From Woeseiaceae bacterium (GTDB lineage: Bacteria; Pseudomonadota; Gammaproteobacteria; Steroidobacterales; Woeseiaceae): a DNA stretch of 64,000 nt. Below, piece by piece: positions 18,881 to 28,112 of the stretch. Each line of letters begins with the position of its first letter. The first letter of the stretch is position 1. Both the position numbers and the translations under genes were made by a program. The notes beneath the pieces are model-generated. The model had not been told where the DNA came from and did not search any database. It saw only the letters and a list, made by a program, of their open reading frames with translations. The stretch is taken from contig JAJFKV010000017.1 in assembly GCA_021773055.1 (NCBI GenBank), positions 62,001 to 126,000 of the forward strand. The letters are read 5' to 3'.

Positions 18881-19627
18881 CTAGATGCCGAGCCACCTTA
18901 ACGCGGTACCCGTCGTATTGTCACTGTAGGGAGCATTAACGCCCAGTGCCTGAAGGCTAAGCGCCTTTAGGTTTTCCACCAGATTATTCTCACCCTGCGC
19001 GCCGATCTGCGCCATATCATCGTCACCAAGTCCCGACCAGAGCCCATCGGAGCACGCCAAAAGGACATCGCCGTGCTGCAGTGCTTTCTGCGGCGTAATA
19101 CTCATGTCCGGCACGGGAGCGTCACCTCCGATGCAACACTCGACGAAATTACGCATGGGATGATCCTGGGCTTCCTCTTCGGTGATCGCCCCTTCCTGAA
19201 TCAGCACTTCAACGTGGCTGTGATCGCGAGAGCGCGCCAGTACGGCGCCGTTCCTGACGTGGTAGATCCGGCTATCGCCAATATGCGCCCAAAATGCGCC
19301 GCCTTCCTGCACGAGGCAAATGGCGCAGGTCGCACGCGGCCTGAAATCGACAGCGACATCCTGGCCGATTCCGACGACCTCGTCATGCGCGCGCGACAGG
19401 GCCATATAGAGAAAGCCCTGCGGGTCGAAGATTGGTTGTGTTGCGGCCATGAATAGATCCTGCACGACCTTCAAGCCCGTCTCGGCAGCGCGAGCACCAT
19501 CCGAATGCCCGCCCATACCATCAAACACGAGCATCAGTGCGGCGTCGTCGGAAGCCACAACCGCGGCGCGGTCCTGATTATCCTGGCGATCTCCGAGCGC
19601 TGATACTTTGGCGTATTCGATTTGCAT
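18881..19627 (-). CDS. PP2C-type Ser/Thr protein phosphatase
   Basis: Metal-dependent phosphatase of the Stp1/PrpC type, 248 residues. Metal-ligand motifs are intact: DNQDRAAV, VFDGMGGHSDG and the later CSDGLWSGLGDDD. No membrane helix and no fused domain are seen. The usual partner, a Hanks-type Ser/Thr kinase, is not next to it here. Divergent from yicC with about 100 nt between starts, so both promoters lie in 19628-19729. Confidence 0.9.
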   Translation of the reverse strand: MQIEYAKVSALGDRQDNQDRAAVVASDDAALMLVFDGMGGHSDGARAAETGLKVVQDLFMAATQPIFDPQGFLYMALSRAHDEVVGIGQDVAVDFRPRATCAICLVQEGGAFWAHIGDSRIYHVRNGAVLARSRDHSHVEVLIQEGAITEEEAQDHPMRNFVECCIGGDAPVPDMSITPQKALQHGDVLLACSDGLWSGLGDDDMAQIGAQGENNLVENLKALSLQALGVNAPYSDNTTGTALRWLGI

Positions 19628-19729
19628 ATAGATTCTTTATTGATAAGCGGCCACAGCTTAGAATGTTGTCCCCTCAAAAAACGTGACCCATACAGCAGTC
19701 TTGCGGCACATCTTTGGAGAACAACGCTG

Positions 19730-20596
19730 ATGTTACACAGTATGACAGGCTTCGCCCGCGAGTCGGTGGAGACCGATCTCGGCACGCTGACCTGGGAAAT
19801 CCGCGCGGTCAATCATCGCTACCTCGACGTGCAGTTCAAGTTGCCCGAGGATTTGCGCCCGAAAGAACAGGCTTTTCGCCAGCAGGCGAGCGTCGTTCTG
19901 GGTCGCGGCAAGGTTGAGTGTGGGCTGTATTTTCGTCGTGCCGCCGATCAGCAATCTGAAATGCAGATTGACACCGATCTAGTCGCGCTGATTGGTACCC
20001 GGATTTCAGAGGTTTCAGCGAAACTTCCGGCAACCGCTGCGGTGAACCCGGTGGAGATTTTGCGCTGGCCGGGGGTGATGCAACAGCCCGAGATTGACGC
20101 CGAGCCGCTGTTCGGCGAGGCGTCCAAATTGCTCGACATTGCGCTACAGGCGATCGACGAGATGCGCCTGAGCGAGGGTCGCCGCATTGCGGAAATGCTA
20201 GAAGGCCGCTGCGTTGATATCGCAGGTATCGCCGCATCGGTGCGCGCGCGAATGCCGGAAGTCCTGGCGGCATCCCGATCGAAGCAGCAGGAACGGATTG
20301 AGAAACTCGATGTCGTCGCGGATCCGGCAAGGCTGGAGGTGGAGCTCGCGATAATCGCTCAGAGAATTGACGTTGACGAGGAGCTCGACCGACTGGAAAG
20401 TCACCTGGTTGAAATTCGTGATGCACTGAGCGATGAAAAACCGGTCGGCCGACGGCTTGATTTTCTGATGCAGGAGCTCAATCGCGAAGCGAATACGCTT
20501 GGCTCAAAATCCGCTGATACGGAAACTACCAAAGCAGCAGTAGACCTGAAGGTCCTGATCGAGCAAATGCGTGAGCAAATTCAGAATGTCGAGTAA
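19730..20596 (+). CDS. yicC: YicC-family endoribonuclease
   Basis: A 288-residue member of the YicC/YloC family, now known to include endoribonucleases that act in RNA decay. Conserved ends: MLHSMTGFARES with the WEIRAVNHRYLD segment, and the C-terminal DUF1732 region RLDFLMQELNREANTLGSKS. I place the start at 19730, where the family begins, with GGAGA about 9 nt upstream; the frame is open further upstream to 19622 but that part has no family similarity. Followed by gmk with overlap. Confidence 0.93.
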   Translation: MLHSMTGFARESVETDLGTLTWEIRAVNHRYLDVQFKLPEDLRPKEQAFRQQASVVLGRGKVECGLYFRRAADQQSEMQIDTDLVALIGTRISEVSAKLPATAAVNPVEILRWPGVMQQPEIDAEPLFGEASKLLDIALQAIDEMRLSEGRRIAEMLEGRCVDIAGIAASVRARMPEVLAASRSKQQERIEKLDVVADPARLEVELAIIAQRIDVDEELDRLESHLVEIRDALSDEKPVGRRLDFLMQELNREANTLGSKSADTETTKAAVDLKVLIEQMREQIQNVE

Positions 20597-21209
20597 CACA
20601 TCCGGGCGCTTGTTCGTATTCGCTGCACCGTCGGGCGCGGGCAAGACAACACTGGTACACGCGGTGGTTACAAAGCATCCGGAGCTGCGCTTTTCTATCT
20701 CGTACACCACCCGCGAGCCACGCATCAACGAAGCCAACGCAGTCGACTACCTGTTCGTCAGCAAGGATGACTTCATGCGGCTGCGCGATGAGGGTGAAAT
20801 GCTTGAGAATGCGCAAGTTTTCGAGAACCACTACGCGACGAGTCGTAGCCAGGTGGAGAAACACCTTGCTGACAATCGCAACGTGGTCCTTGAAATTGAC
20901 TGGCAGGGCGCACGACAGGTACGTGAGTCCATGCCCGATTGCGTCACGATATTCATAATGCCACCATCGCTTCCTGAGCTGGAGCGCCGGCTGCGTGACC
21001 GCCGCACCGACAAACCCGAGGTCATAGAGCGTCGCCTCAGGGATGCTCGTAGCGATATGGCCCACTGGGACGAATTTGATCACGTCATCATCAACGATGA
21101 TCTCGACGTCGCCATCGTCGCACTCGAGGCCGTTTTAAAGGGAGAGGGAGACGCCTCTTCGACCGGGAATCCGGACCTGCGCGAGGCCGTTTCACAAATC
21201 ATCGACTGA
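20586..21209 (+). CDS. gmk: Guanylate kinase
   Basis: Phosphorylates GMP and dGMP with ATP. P-loop FAAPSGAGKTTLV near the N-terminus, GMP-binding SYTTREPR and NAVDYLFVS, and the lid segment. The ATG at 20586 overlaps the yicC stop by 11 nt; an in-frame GTG at 20571 is possible but less likely. Supplies the GDP and GTP pools used by SpoT encoded downstream; the grouping with rpoZ and spoT is conserved. Confidence 0.96.
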   Translation: MSSNTSGRLFVFAAPSGAGKTTLVHAVVTKHPELRFSISYTTREPRINEANAVDYLFVSKDDFMRLRDEGEMLENAQVFENHYATSRSQVEKHLADNRNVVLEIDWQGARQVRESMPDCVTIFIMPPSLPELERRLRDRRTDKPEVIERRLRDARSDMAHWDEFDHVIINDDLDVAIVALEAVLKGEGDASSTGNPDLREAVSQIID

Positions 21210-21283
21210 GCGGCTTATAGCGCTTGGTTATATGCTCTCGCAATCTGCTGGTGCGCTGACGTAGACTCCCGCCCCGCACCAAT

Positions 21284-21303
21284 AAAGGGGTCTGACCCCT
21301 TTT
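21284..21303. repeat. GGGGTCTGACCCC hairpin in the rpoZ leader
   Basis: AAAGGGG-TCTGA-CCCCTTT (7-bp perfect stem, 5-nt loop) followed by one more T and then CACC. It ends 20 nt before the rpoZ ATG. The U-rich 3' arm makes it a possible attenuator or terminator between gmk and rpoZ. A near-identical copy precedes tatA (56853-56871). Confidence 0.7.
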
Positions 21304-21323
21304 CACCTTAAAGGACAACGCAC

Positions 21324-21605
21324 ATGGCCAGAATTACGGTCGAAGACTGCCTCGCTAATATCGACAACATTTTTGAAATGGTGCTGGTCGCCGCGAAACG
21401 CGCACGCCGCGTTGCTCACGGTGCCGACGCTATGGTCGATCTCGAGAATGACAAACCGACGGTAATCGCACTGCGTGAAATTGCTGAGGGTCTGGTCACG
21501 CCGTCTATCCTTGAAGAGATCGAAGAGCCGGTTACCGAAGACCTGCTGCAAACCGAATCGGTCGAAGATATCCTGCCAGTCCGCGGTATTTCCATCGGCG
21601 ACTAG
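21324..21605 (+). CDS. rpoZ: RNA polymerase omega subunit
   Basis: A 93-residue small subunit that helps RNA polymerase assembly and forms part of a ppGpp-binding site. The family core [20 protein letters not shown] and the [15 protein letters not shown] segment are present. A strong GG-rich site (AAAGGA) lies 9 nt before the ATG. Position between gmk and spoT is the conserved stringent-response neighbourhood. Confidence 0.97.
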   Translation: MARITVEDCLANIDNIFEMVLVAAKRARRVAHGADAMVDLENDKPTVIALREIAEGLVTPSILEEIEEPVTEDLLQTESVEDILPVRGISIGD

Positions 21606-21683
21606 GCGCATCTGATTCCGGGCAAAGCCCCCCCGCGCAATACGACAGCGACACAATCCTCGATCCGCGGGTATGATCGGGGC

Positions 21684-23840
21684 ATGGATTACGCTGCAAC
21701 AATTTTGTCAAAACTACCGGGCGCCAGTAAGCGCGACCACGGTGTGCGACGCCTTGTTGAAACGCTGCAATCCTATATGCCGGACGAACAGCTCGCCGAT
21801 ATAACCGCGGCGTACGAATTCGGCGCGAAAGCGCACGCCGGGCAAAGACGCCAAACCGGCGAGGCGTATATTACTCACCCTGTAGCGGTCGCCCAGGAAC
21901 TTGCCGATATGCATCTCGATGCGCAGGCGATTACCGCGGCAATCCTGCACGACACCGTCGAAGACACCGAGGCCTCGCTAGATGAAATCGCCGAACAATT
22001 CGGCAGCGAAGTCGCGCTGCTGGTAGACGGTGTCAGCAAGCTGGATCAAATCAAGTTCCGCAGTCGTGCCGAAGCCCAGGCCGAAAGCTTCCGCAAGATG
22101 ATGTTGGCCATGATCGAGGACATCCGCGTCATCCTCGTCAAGTTGGCCGACCGCCTGCACAACATGCAGACGCTCGGCGCAATGCCCGCAGATAAGAAAA
22201 AACGCATCGCACGTGAGACGCTGGACATCTACGCACCGATCGCAAATCGGCTCGGCATCAATCGGCTGAAAGTGCAGCTCGAAGATCTCGGCTTCAAACA
22301 TTTGCACCCGTTCCGCTACCGGGTACTTGAAACGGCACTGAAGAAAAGTCAGGGCAGCCAGCGTCAGATCGTCAAGAAGATCACCGAGGAATTCGACACA
22401 GCACTGGCAGACGAGAGTATTTCGGCTGAAATCAACGGCCGACAGAAACATCTGTACAGCATTTACAACAAGATGGCGGAAAAGAAGCGCCTGTTGTCAG
22501 ACATTGTCGACGTTTACGGTTTTCGCATTGTTTGCGAAGACGTAAACAGTTGCTACCAGGTGCTGGGTATTGTGCACGGCCTTTACAAACCCATGCCCGG
22601 ACGCTTTAAAGACTACATCGCGATTCCGCGCATCAATGGTTACCAGTCTTTGCACACGACGCTGTTCGGTCCCAAAGGCCTGCCGCTCGAAGTGCAGATT
22701 CGGACCCGCGACATGGACCGTCTCGCGGAATCGGGTGTTGCCTCGCACTGGATTTACAAGGCGGATGACAAGTCCGACGCAAGCCCGCAACGCCGCACGC
22801 GTGACTGGCTATCAAACCTCGAAGAGCTGCAGCAGTCCGGCACCTCGGAGGAGTTTCTTGAAAGCGTCAAAGTCGACCTGTTTCCAGACAAGATTTACGT
22901 CTTTACGCCCAAAGGCGACATCATGCCGCTGCCGAAAGGATCGACGACCGTGGACTTCGCCTACGCTGTCCATACCGATGTTGGCGACCGTTGTGTCTCC
23001 GCAAAGGTTAATCGCGGGCTGGTGCCGCTGCGCACGGAATTGCACAACAGTCAGACGGTCGAAATCATTACGGCAAGAGGCGCGAAACCCAACCCTAACT
23101 GGCTGACTTTCGTACGTACCGCCAAAGCGCGAACCGCGATTCGACAACACATGAAAAATCTGCGCACTTCGGAGTCGGTGGATCTTGGCAAGCGCTTGCT
23201 GGACCGCTCCCTGAAGGATGTTGGTTCATCGCTGCGAAAAGTTGGCAAGGTGCGCATGGCTGCGGCACTTGAGGAGCTCGGCCTCGACAGCAATATCGCG
23301 CTCTTCGAGCAAGTTGGCCTGGGTGAACGACTGGCACCGCTCACCGCTCGCTTTCTCGTCGGTATCGGCGAGGAGGGCGGTGGCGAAGACAACACGGCCA
23401 GCCTGATCATCGCCGGCACCGAGGGTATGGTTATCAGTTACGGTAAGTGCTGTTATCCCATACCCGGAGATGACGTCATGGGCTACTTAACTGCCGGCCG
23501 CGGCGTCGTAATTCACCGCAATCAATGTGGCAATTTGTCGAACTTCAGAAAGCAACCGGAGAAGTGGATTTCGGTGAACTGGGAGAAGGATATCGATCGG
23601 GAATTTTTCTGCCAGATCCAGACCGACACCCGCAACAAACCCGGTGTTCTGGCGGAGGTGGCAGCAACCATCGGTGACTGCGGCTCGAACATCGAGCAGG
23701 TCGAAGTACTCGGTCGTCACGAGGACTGTTCGGTCCTGTCATTCCTGTTGCTCGTCAGAGATCGAGTACACCTCGCCCAAATCATGCGCAGTGTGCGCAA
23801 CATGAAAAACGTCATTCGCGTATCACGCGACTGCGCCTGA
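21684..23840 (+). CDS. spoT: Bifunctional (p)ppGpp synthetase/hydrolase
   Basis: RelA/SpoT homologue of 718 residues that makes and degrades (p)ppGpp. HD hydrolase with the catalytic pair His89-Asp90 (LHDTVED); synthetase domain with RQKHLYSIYNKM (from Arg253) and DVYGFRIVCED; TGS domain (DKIYVFTPKGDIMPLPKG); Zn-finger/helical region with CCYPIPGD; C-terminal ACT domain (KPGVLAEVAATIGDCGSNI). With the HD residues intact it should be bifunctional, as SpoT is. Lies 78 nt after rpoZ. Confidence 0.97.
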   Translation: MDYAATILSKLPGASKRDHGVRRLVETLQSYMPDEQLADITAAYEFGAKAHAGQRRQTGEAYITHPVAVAQELADMHLDAQAITAAILHDTVEDTEASLDEIAEQFGSEVALLVDGVSKLDQIKFRSRAEAQAESFRKMMLAMIEDIRVILVKLADRLHNMQTLGAMPADKKKRIARETLDIYAPIANRLGINRLKVQLEDLGFKHLHPFRYRVLETALKKSQGSQRQIVKKITEEFDTALADESISAEINGRQKHLYSIYNKMAEKKRLLSDIVDVYGFRIVCEDVNSCYQVLGIVHGLYKPMPGRFKDYIAIPRINGYQSLHTTLFGPKGLPLEVQIRTRDMDRLAESGVASHWIYKADDKSDASPQRRTRDWLSNLEELQQSGTSEEFLESVKVDLFPDKIYVFTPKGDIMPLPKGSTTVDFAYAVHTDVGDRCVSAKVNRGLVPLRTELHNSQTVEIITARGAKPNPNWLTFVRTAKARTAIRQHMKNLRTSESVDLGKRLLDRSLKDVGSSLRKVGKVRMAAALEELGLDSNIALFEQVGLGERLAPLTARFLVGIGEEGGGEDNTASLIIAGTEGMVISYGKCCYPIPGDDVMGYLTAGRGVVIHRNQCGNLSNFRKQPEKWISVNWEKDIDREFFCQIQTDTRNKPGVLAEVAATIGDCGSNIEQVEVLGRHEDCSVLSFLLLVRDRVHLAQIMRSVRNMKNVIRVSRDCA

Positions 23841-23857
23841 TAACCGGGAAAAGAACT

Positions 23858-24238
23858 ATGAACAAGAAACCCATTCATTCCGATAACGCGCCGGCCGCAA
23901 TCGGCACTTACTCGCAGGCAATTCAGTCTGGAAACCTTGTCTTCCTCTCCGGCCAAATCCCGTTAGTGCCCACGACGATGGAGGTTGTAGAGGGCAACTT
24001 CGAGACACGTGCGCGCCAGGTATTTACGAACCTTCAGGCCGTTGCCGAAGCGGCTGGCGGGAGCCTTAACGACGCCGTCAAGATAACGGTATTCCTGACT
24101 AACCTGGATGATTTCGCGACCGTAAATACTGTGATGGAGAGCTTCTTCGAGCAACCCTATCCGGCGCGCGCCGCGGTGGGTGTGGCGGCGTTGCCCAAAG
24201 GTGTTGATGTCGAGGCAGATGCGGTCCTTATTGTTTAA
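23858..24238 (+). CDS. ridA: RidA-family enamine/imine deaminase
   Basis: A 126-residue Rid/YjgF protein that hydrolyses reactive 2-aminoacrylate and related enamines released by PLP enzymes. It has the conserved arginine region (PYPARAAVGVAALPKG) and the C-terminal VEADAVLIV. The gene is 17 nt after spoT, a common position in gammaproteobacteria. No sign of deviation from the family. Confidence 0.95.
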   Translation: MNKKPIHSDNAPAAIGTYSQAIQSGNLVFLSGQIPLVPTTMEVVEGNFETRARQVFTNLQAVAEAAGGSLNDAVKITVFLTNLDDFATVNTVMESFFEQPYPARAAVGVAALPKGVDVEADAVLIV

Positions 24239-24286
24239 TTCGCGCGCCAGGCGCGCTCGCACGGGTCGTGGGGGGCGCACACAAGC

Positions 24287-26356
24287 ATGTCGAAGTCTCC
24301 GTTAACAACTCTTAAGGGTATCGGCCCGGCACTCGCAAAGAAACTCGAAAAGCTCAACCTTTATTGGGTTGACGATCTGCTATTTCTTTTGCCGATACGT
24401 TATGAAGACCGTACGCAACTCGTAAAAATTGGCGCGCTTGAGGCGGGCGGTCGCTGCCTCGTCAGTGGCGAGGTGTTACTCGCGGAAACCGTGTTCCGGG
24501 GCCGCCGTAATCTGCTCGTTCGACTAAGCGATGGCAGTGGTCAGCTAACCCTTCGCTTTTTCCACTTTTCCCGAGCTCAACAGGCTCAGTTTCAGCCCGG
24601 CGTCCACATCACTTGCTTTGGCGAAGTTCGCCGTGGCAAGTCCGGATTTGAGATAATCCACCCCGAGTATCGTGTTTTGCGCGCCGATCAGGACGCGGCG
24701 ACCGACGAATCATTGACCCCCATTTATCCGGCGACAGAGGGAGTGCAGCAAGGCCGACTTCGCAGCTTGACCGATCAGGCCCTGCTGCAATTGCACGCCG
24801 CACCACCGCCGGAGCTATTGCCTGCAAGCATCACCGAAAAACTGGGCATGCCGTCGCTGGCCGACGCGATCAAATATTTGCACCGACCGCCTCCCGATGC
24901 CGATGTAGAGCAGATGCTCGCCGGCACGCACCCCTGCCAACAACGTCTCGCTTTCGAAGAACTGCTGGCACACTACCTGAGCCTGCGAAACTTGCGGGCG
25001 CTCGCGGCAACCGAGGATGCCGTCGCGTTGACCGACGGCAATGAAGACGTCAGCGGCTTCGTCGCAGAATTACCGTTCAGGCTCACTGCAGCTCAGGAGC
25101 GGGTGGTGGCCGACATCCTTGCCGATGTAGCACAGCCGCATCCGATGATGCGATTGATCCAGGGAGACGTTGGCTCCGGTAAGACCGTGGTCGCGGCCAT
25201 CGCCTGCATCAAGGCCATTGCCTGCGGCGTACAGGCGGCGATCATGGCGCCCACCGAGATTCTTGCCGAACAGCACTGGCACAGTTTTGGCGACTGGTTT
25301 CGACCGCTGGGCATTGAGTCGGCCTGGCTAAGCGGCAGCCAGCGGGCCGTGGCAAGGCGGGAGTCGCTGGAGAGTATCGCGAGCGGCCGCGCTCAGCTTG
25401 TTGTCGGCACACACGCATTGTTTCAGGAGGGAGTGGACTTCAAGAAACTCGGCCTGGTTGTTATCGATGAGCAGCACCGCTTTGGCGTCCATCAGCGTAT
25501 GGCACTGCGTGACAAGGGCGTGTCGGCCGATGGCCATCCGCATCAACTGGTGATGACCGCGACACCGATCCCGCGAACACTCGCAATGGCTGCGTACGCT
25601 GACCTCGACACATCCGTCATTGATGAGTTGCCGCCTGGCCGGCAGCCGGTCTCAACGGTCGCTGTCCCACAGGCCCGCCGCGATGAGGTCGTCGAACGGG
25701 TACGTTCTGCGTGCGCCTCCGGACAACAGGCGTATTGGGTGTGCCCACTAATTGAAGAATCCGAGGTTCTGGGCTATCAGGCAGCAGAAGCGAGCTTTCA
25801 AATGCTCACTGAAGCGCTGCCAGAATTGCGGATCGGCCTGGTACACGGCCGCATGCGACCGCTTGAAAAGGAGCGGGGCATGCAGGCCTTTAAAGAGGGC
25901 CTGATTCAGTTGCTGGTAGCCACTACGGTTATCGAGGTCGGTGTCGATGTGCCAAACGCAAGCTTAATGATCATCGAGAACGCCGAGCGCATGGGCCTGT
26001 CGCAGCTGCATCAGCTTCGAGGCCGCGTCGGTCGAGGCGCCGCTCAAAGCCATTGCGTGTTGTTGTACAAAGCTCCGCTTGGCCGTATTGCCAAAGAGCG
26101 CCTCGCGGTACTGCGTGATACCAATGATGGCTTTGTGGTCGCACAGCGCGACCTTGAGCTACGCGGGCCCGGTGAGTTGCTGGGCACCAGGCAGACAGGT
26201 CTGCCCGAGTACCGCATCGCCGATCTCGTCCGCGATGCGGAACTAATGCCGCAGGTACAAATCGCGGCGGAGAATTTGCGCAAGAAGTCCGCACAACAGG
26301 CGGCAGCGATCGTTCAGCGCTGGCTGGGTGACGCCAACCGCTACGGGAAGGTGTGA
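24287..26356 (+). CDS. recG: ATP-dependent DNA helicase RecG
   Basis: Branch-migrating superfamily 2 helicase that remodels stalled forks and recombination junctions. Its 689 residues are normal. N-terminal wedge (OB) domain about 60-150; Walker A GDVGSGKTVVAA; DEQH box (VIDEQHRFGVHQR); motif III TATPIPRTLAMA; motif VI QLRGRVGRG. The C-terminal TRG hairpin region (LELRGPGELLGTRQTG) is present. Confidence 0.97.
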   Translation: MSKSPLTTLKGIGPALAKKLEKLNLYWVDDLLFLLPIRYEDRTQLVKIGALEAGGRCLVSGEVLLAETVFRGRRNLLVRLSDGSGQLTLRFFHFSRAQQAQFQPGVHITCFGEVRRGKSGFEIIHPEYRVLRADQDAATDESLTPIYPATEGVQQGRLRSLTDQALLQLHAAPPPELLPASITEKLGMPSLADAIKYLHRPPPDADVEQMLAGTHPCQQRLAFEELLAHYLSLRNLRALAATEDAVALTDGNEDVSGFVAELPFRLTAAQERVVADILADVAQPHPMMRLIQGDVGSGKTVVAAIACIKAIACGVQAAIMAPTEILAEQHWHSFGDWFRPLGIESAWLSGSQRAVARRESLESIASGRAQLVVGTHALFQEGVDFKKLGLVVIDEQHRFGVHQRMALRDKGVSADGHPHQLVMTATPIPRTLAMAAYADLDTSVIDELPPGRQPVSTVAVPQARRDEVVERVRSACASGQQAYWVCPLIEESEVLGYQAAEASFQMLTEALPELRIGLVHGRMRPLEKERGMQAFKEGLIQLLVATTVIEVGVDVPNASLMIIENAERMGLSQLHQLRGRVGRGAAQSHCVLLYKAPLGRIAKERLAVLRDTNDGFVVAQRDLELRGPGELLGTRQTGLPEYRIADLVRDAELMPQVQIAAENLRKKSAQQAAAIVQRWLGDANRYGKV

Positions 26357-26470
26357 TGACTCGCCTTGTGGCGGGCCGTTTCGCTGTCGTCAGGTTCGCC
26401 GGTGGTCAGGGCACCGGCAGGGCACGACAACCGCTCCTACAATGGCTGCGAGTGGTTTAGACTCTGCCTC

Positions 26471-27376
26471 ATGAACAAGATCCTAGCTCCGAACTTTGCG
26501 CCGGAATTGATAAGCCAGCTTCGCAACTACGGCAAACTCATGCGCGTCGACAAGCCAATAGGCATCTGGCTGCTGTTATGGCCGACACTGTGGGCGCTCT
26601 GGCTTGCCGGAGAGGGCACGCCGGATCAGGGTCTGTTCGTGGTTTTCATGCTTGGCGTCGTGGTTATGCGATCGGCCGGTTGTGTATTGAACGACTATGT
26701 CGATCGCAAAATCGATCCCTACGTTGAACGCACCCGCACTCGGCCAATCGCCTCCGGCGCCGTGGCGCCGATGGAGGCGCTGGTCCTTTTTACTGCACTA
26801 AGTCTGATCGCTGTTGGGCTCGCTTCGATGTTGAATCATCCGGCACAAATGCTGGCGATCGTCGCCGCTGGATTGACCATCGCCTACCCGTTCGTCAAGC
26901 GATTCGTATCAATCCCACAATTTATTTTAGGCGCAGCATTTGGCTGGGCCGTTCCCATGGCGTTCGCGGCACAGACGGGTGAAACACCTGAGCTCGCCTG
27001 GCTGGTATTCGGTACTGCCATGATTTGGGCCGTAATTTACGACACGTTTTACGCCATGGTCGATCGCGAGGACGACCTTAAGGTTGGGGTCAAGTCGACG
27101 GCCATTCTTTTTGGTGAGGTCGATATCTTTGTTGTGGCTGGTTTGCAGTTGCTCATGCTGGTTGCGCTACTGCTGATCGGTAATCGCGCTGATTTGAGTG
27201 CCTGGTATTACACGGCGGTGTTACTGGCCGGCCTTATGATGGCCTACCACCTTTGGCTCGCCCGTGATCGCCAGCCCGCAGGCTGCTTTGCAGCCTTCTT
27301 GCACAATCACTACATCGGCATGGTGCTCTTCATCGGTATCGTCCTGCATTACACCTTCAATCCGGTCGCTGCCTAG
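26471..27376 (+). CDS. ubiA: 4-hydroxybenzoate polyprenyltransferase
   Basis: Integral membrane prenyltransferase that attaches the polyprenyl chain to 4-hydroxybenzoate in ubiquinone synthesis. Both Asp-rich Mg-binding motifs are present: NDYVDRKIDP and YAMVDREDDLKVG. About eight hydrophobic segments. I start at the ATG at 26471 (MNKILAPNF); the frame is open upstream from 26366, but those residues are polar and unlike the family. No chorismate lyase (ubiC) neighbour is found here. Confidence 0.94.
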   Translation: MNKILAPNFAPELISQLRNYGKLMRVDKPIGIWLLLWPTLWALWLAGEGTPDQGLFVVFMLGVVVMRSAGCVLNDYVDRKIDPYVERTRTRPIASGAVAPMEALVLFTALSLIAVGLASMLNHPAQMLAIVAAGLTIAYPFVKRFVSIPQFILGAAFGWAVPMAFAAQTGETPELAWLVFGTAMIWAVIYDTFYAMVDREDDLKVGVKSTAILFGEVDIFVVAGLQLLMLVALLLIGNRADLSAWYYTAVLLAGLMMAYHLWLARDRQPAGCFAAFLHNHYIGMVLFIGIVLHYTFNPVAA

Positions 27377-27402
27377 CGACGTACTGACGGGTGAGGCTTC
27401 TA

Positions 27403-28029
27403 TCACCCGGCCCGCGCGACAGCCAGCACGCTGACCTTGCGGGTCCCGGCCGCAAGCAATGACTTTGCTAAGGCCCGTGCGGTCGCACCGGTGGTGACAA
27501 CGTCGTCAACAATAAGTATGTGCCGGTGTGGGTCCATCCGCCCGACCGTAAACGCGCGTCGCAAGTTACGCGCCCTGGCCGCCGCATTCAGGCCGGATTG
27601 ATATGGCGTTGCCCGCGTCCGTCGAATATTTCGTAACAAGGCCACACCAAGCAGACTGGCGACTGGTTGCGCCAACTCGGCTGCTTGATTGAATCCACGC
27701 AGCGCTTTTCTTCGCCAGTGCAATGGCACCGGTAACACGGCATCGATGTCCGATGGTAGAAGAGGTTGGGCGGTACAAAGTATTTCGGACAGCGCCGCTG
27801 CGTAGAAAAGCTTGCGATGGAACTTCAATGCCTTGATGGCAGCATCAATCGGGAACGAATAATGCAACATCGCGATGGAGCATTCGAATACATCAGGCAG
27901 CGGCGAGACAGGCGCCTCGTTCCAGGGCAGGTCTGAGAGACATCCTGTGCAGATGCTCTTTTCATCTGCCGTACTCGGCGTGCCGCAAAAAACACAGGAC
28001 CGCGGTGCCAGAAAATCCAGAAGCCACAT
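27403..28029 (-). CDS. comF: ComF-family phosphoribosyltransferase-like protein
   Basis: A 208-residue protein with the ComF zinc finger (C12-x2-C15 ... C27-x2-C30) and a C-terminal PRPP-binding loop ILIVDDVVTTGATA. ComF proteins are required for natural transformation in several bacteria, where they act with the ComFA/PriA type helicases on incoming DNA. With the type IV pilus genes at the left this hints at competence, but the other uptake genes are not in this window. Divergent from bioC. Confidence 0.92.
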   Translation of the reverse strand: MWLLDFLAPRSCVFCGTPSTADEKSICTGCLSDLPWNEAPVSPLPDVFECSIAMLHYSFPIDAAIKALKFHRKLFYAAALSEILCTAQPLLPSDIDAVLPVPLHWRRKALRGFNQAAELAQPVASLLGVALLRNIRRTRATPYQSGLNAAARARNLRRAFTVGRMDPHRHILIVDDVVTTGATARALAKSLLAAGTRKVSVLAVARAG

Positions 28030-28112
28030 AGGATGATGATCCAGGCGTTATCGGTAGCTTGCACGCCGCGAAACTCGGCGATACGCGAAGAAAGCGTGCT
28101 AACGTTTCCTGA

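Noticed and set aside
19622-19729. N-terminal extension of YicC
   Set aside because: The open frame upstream lacks similarity to the family and crosses the divergent promoter region; the ATG at 19730 has a good ribosome-binding site.
26429-26440. CGCTCCTAC upstream of ubiA as another GTAG repeat
   Set aside because: Only the head is present and the GC-rich inverted part is missing, so it is too short to claim.
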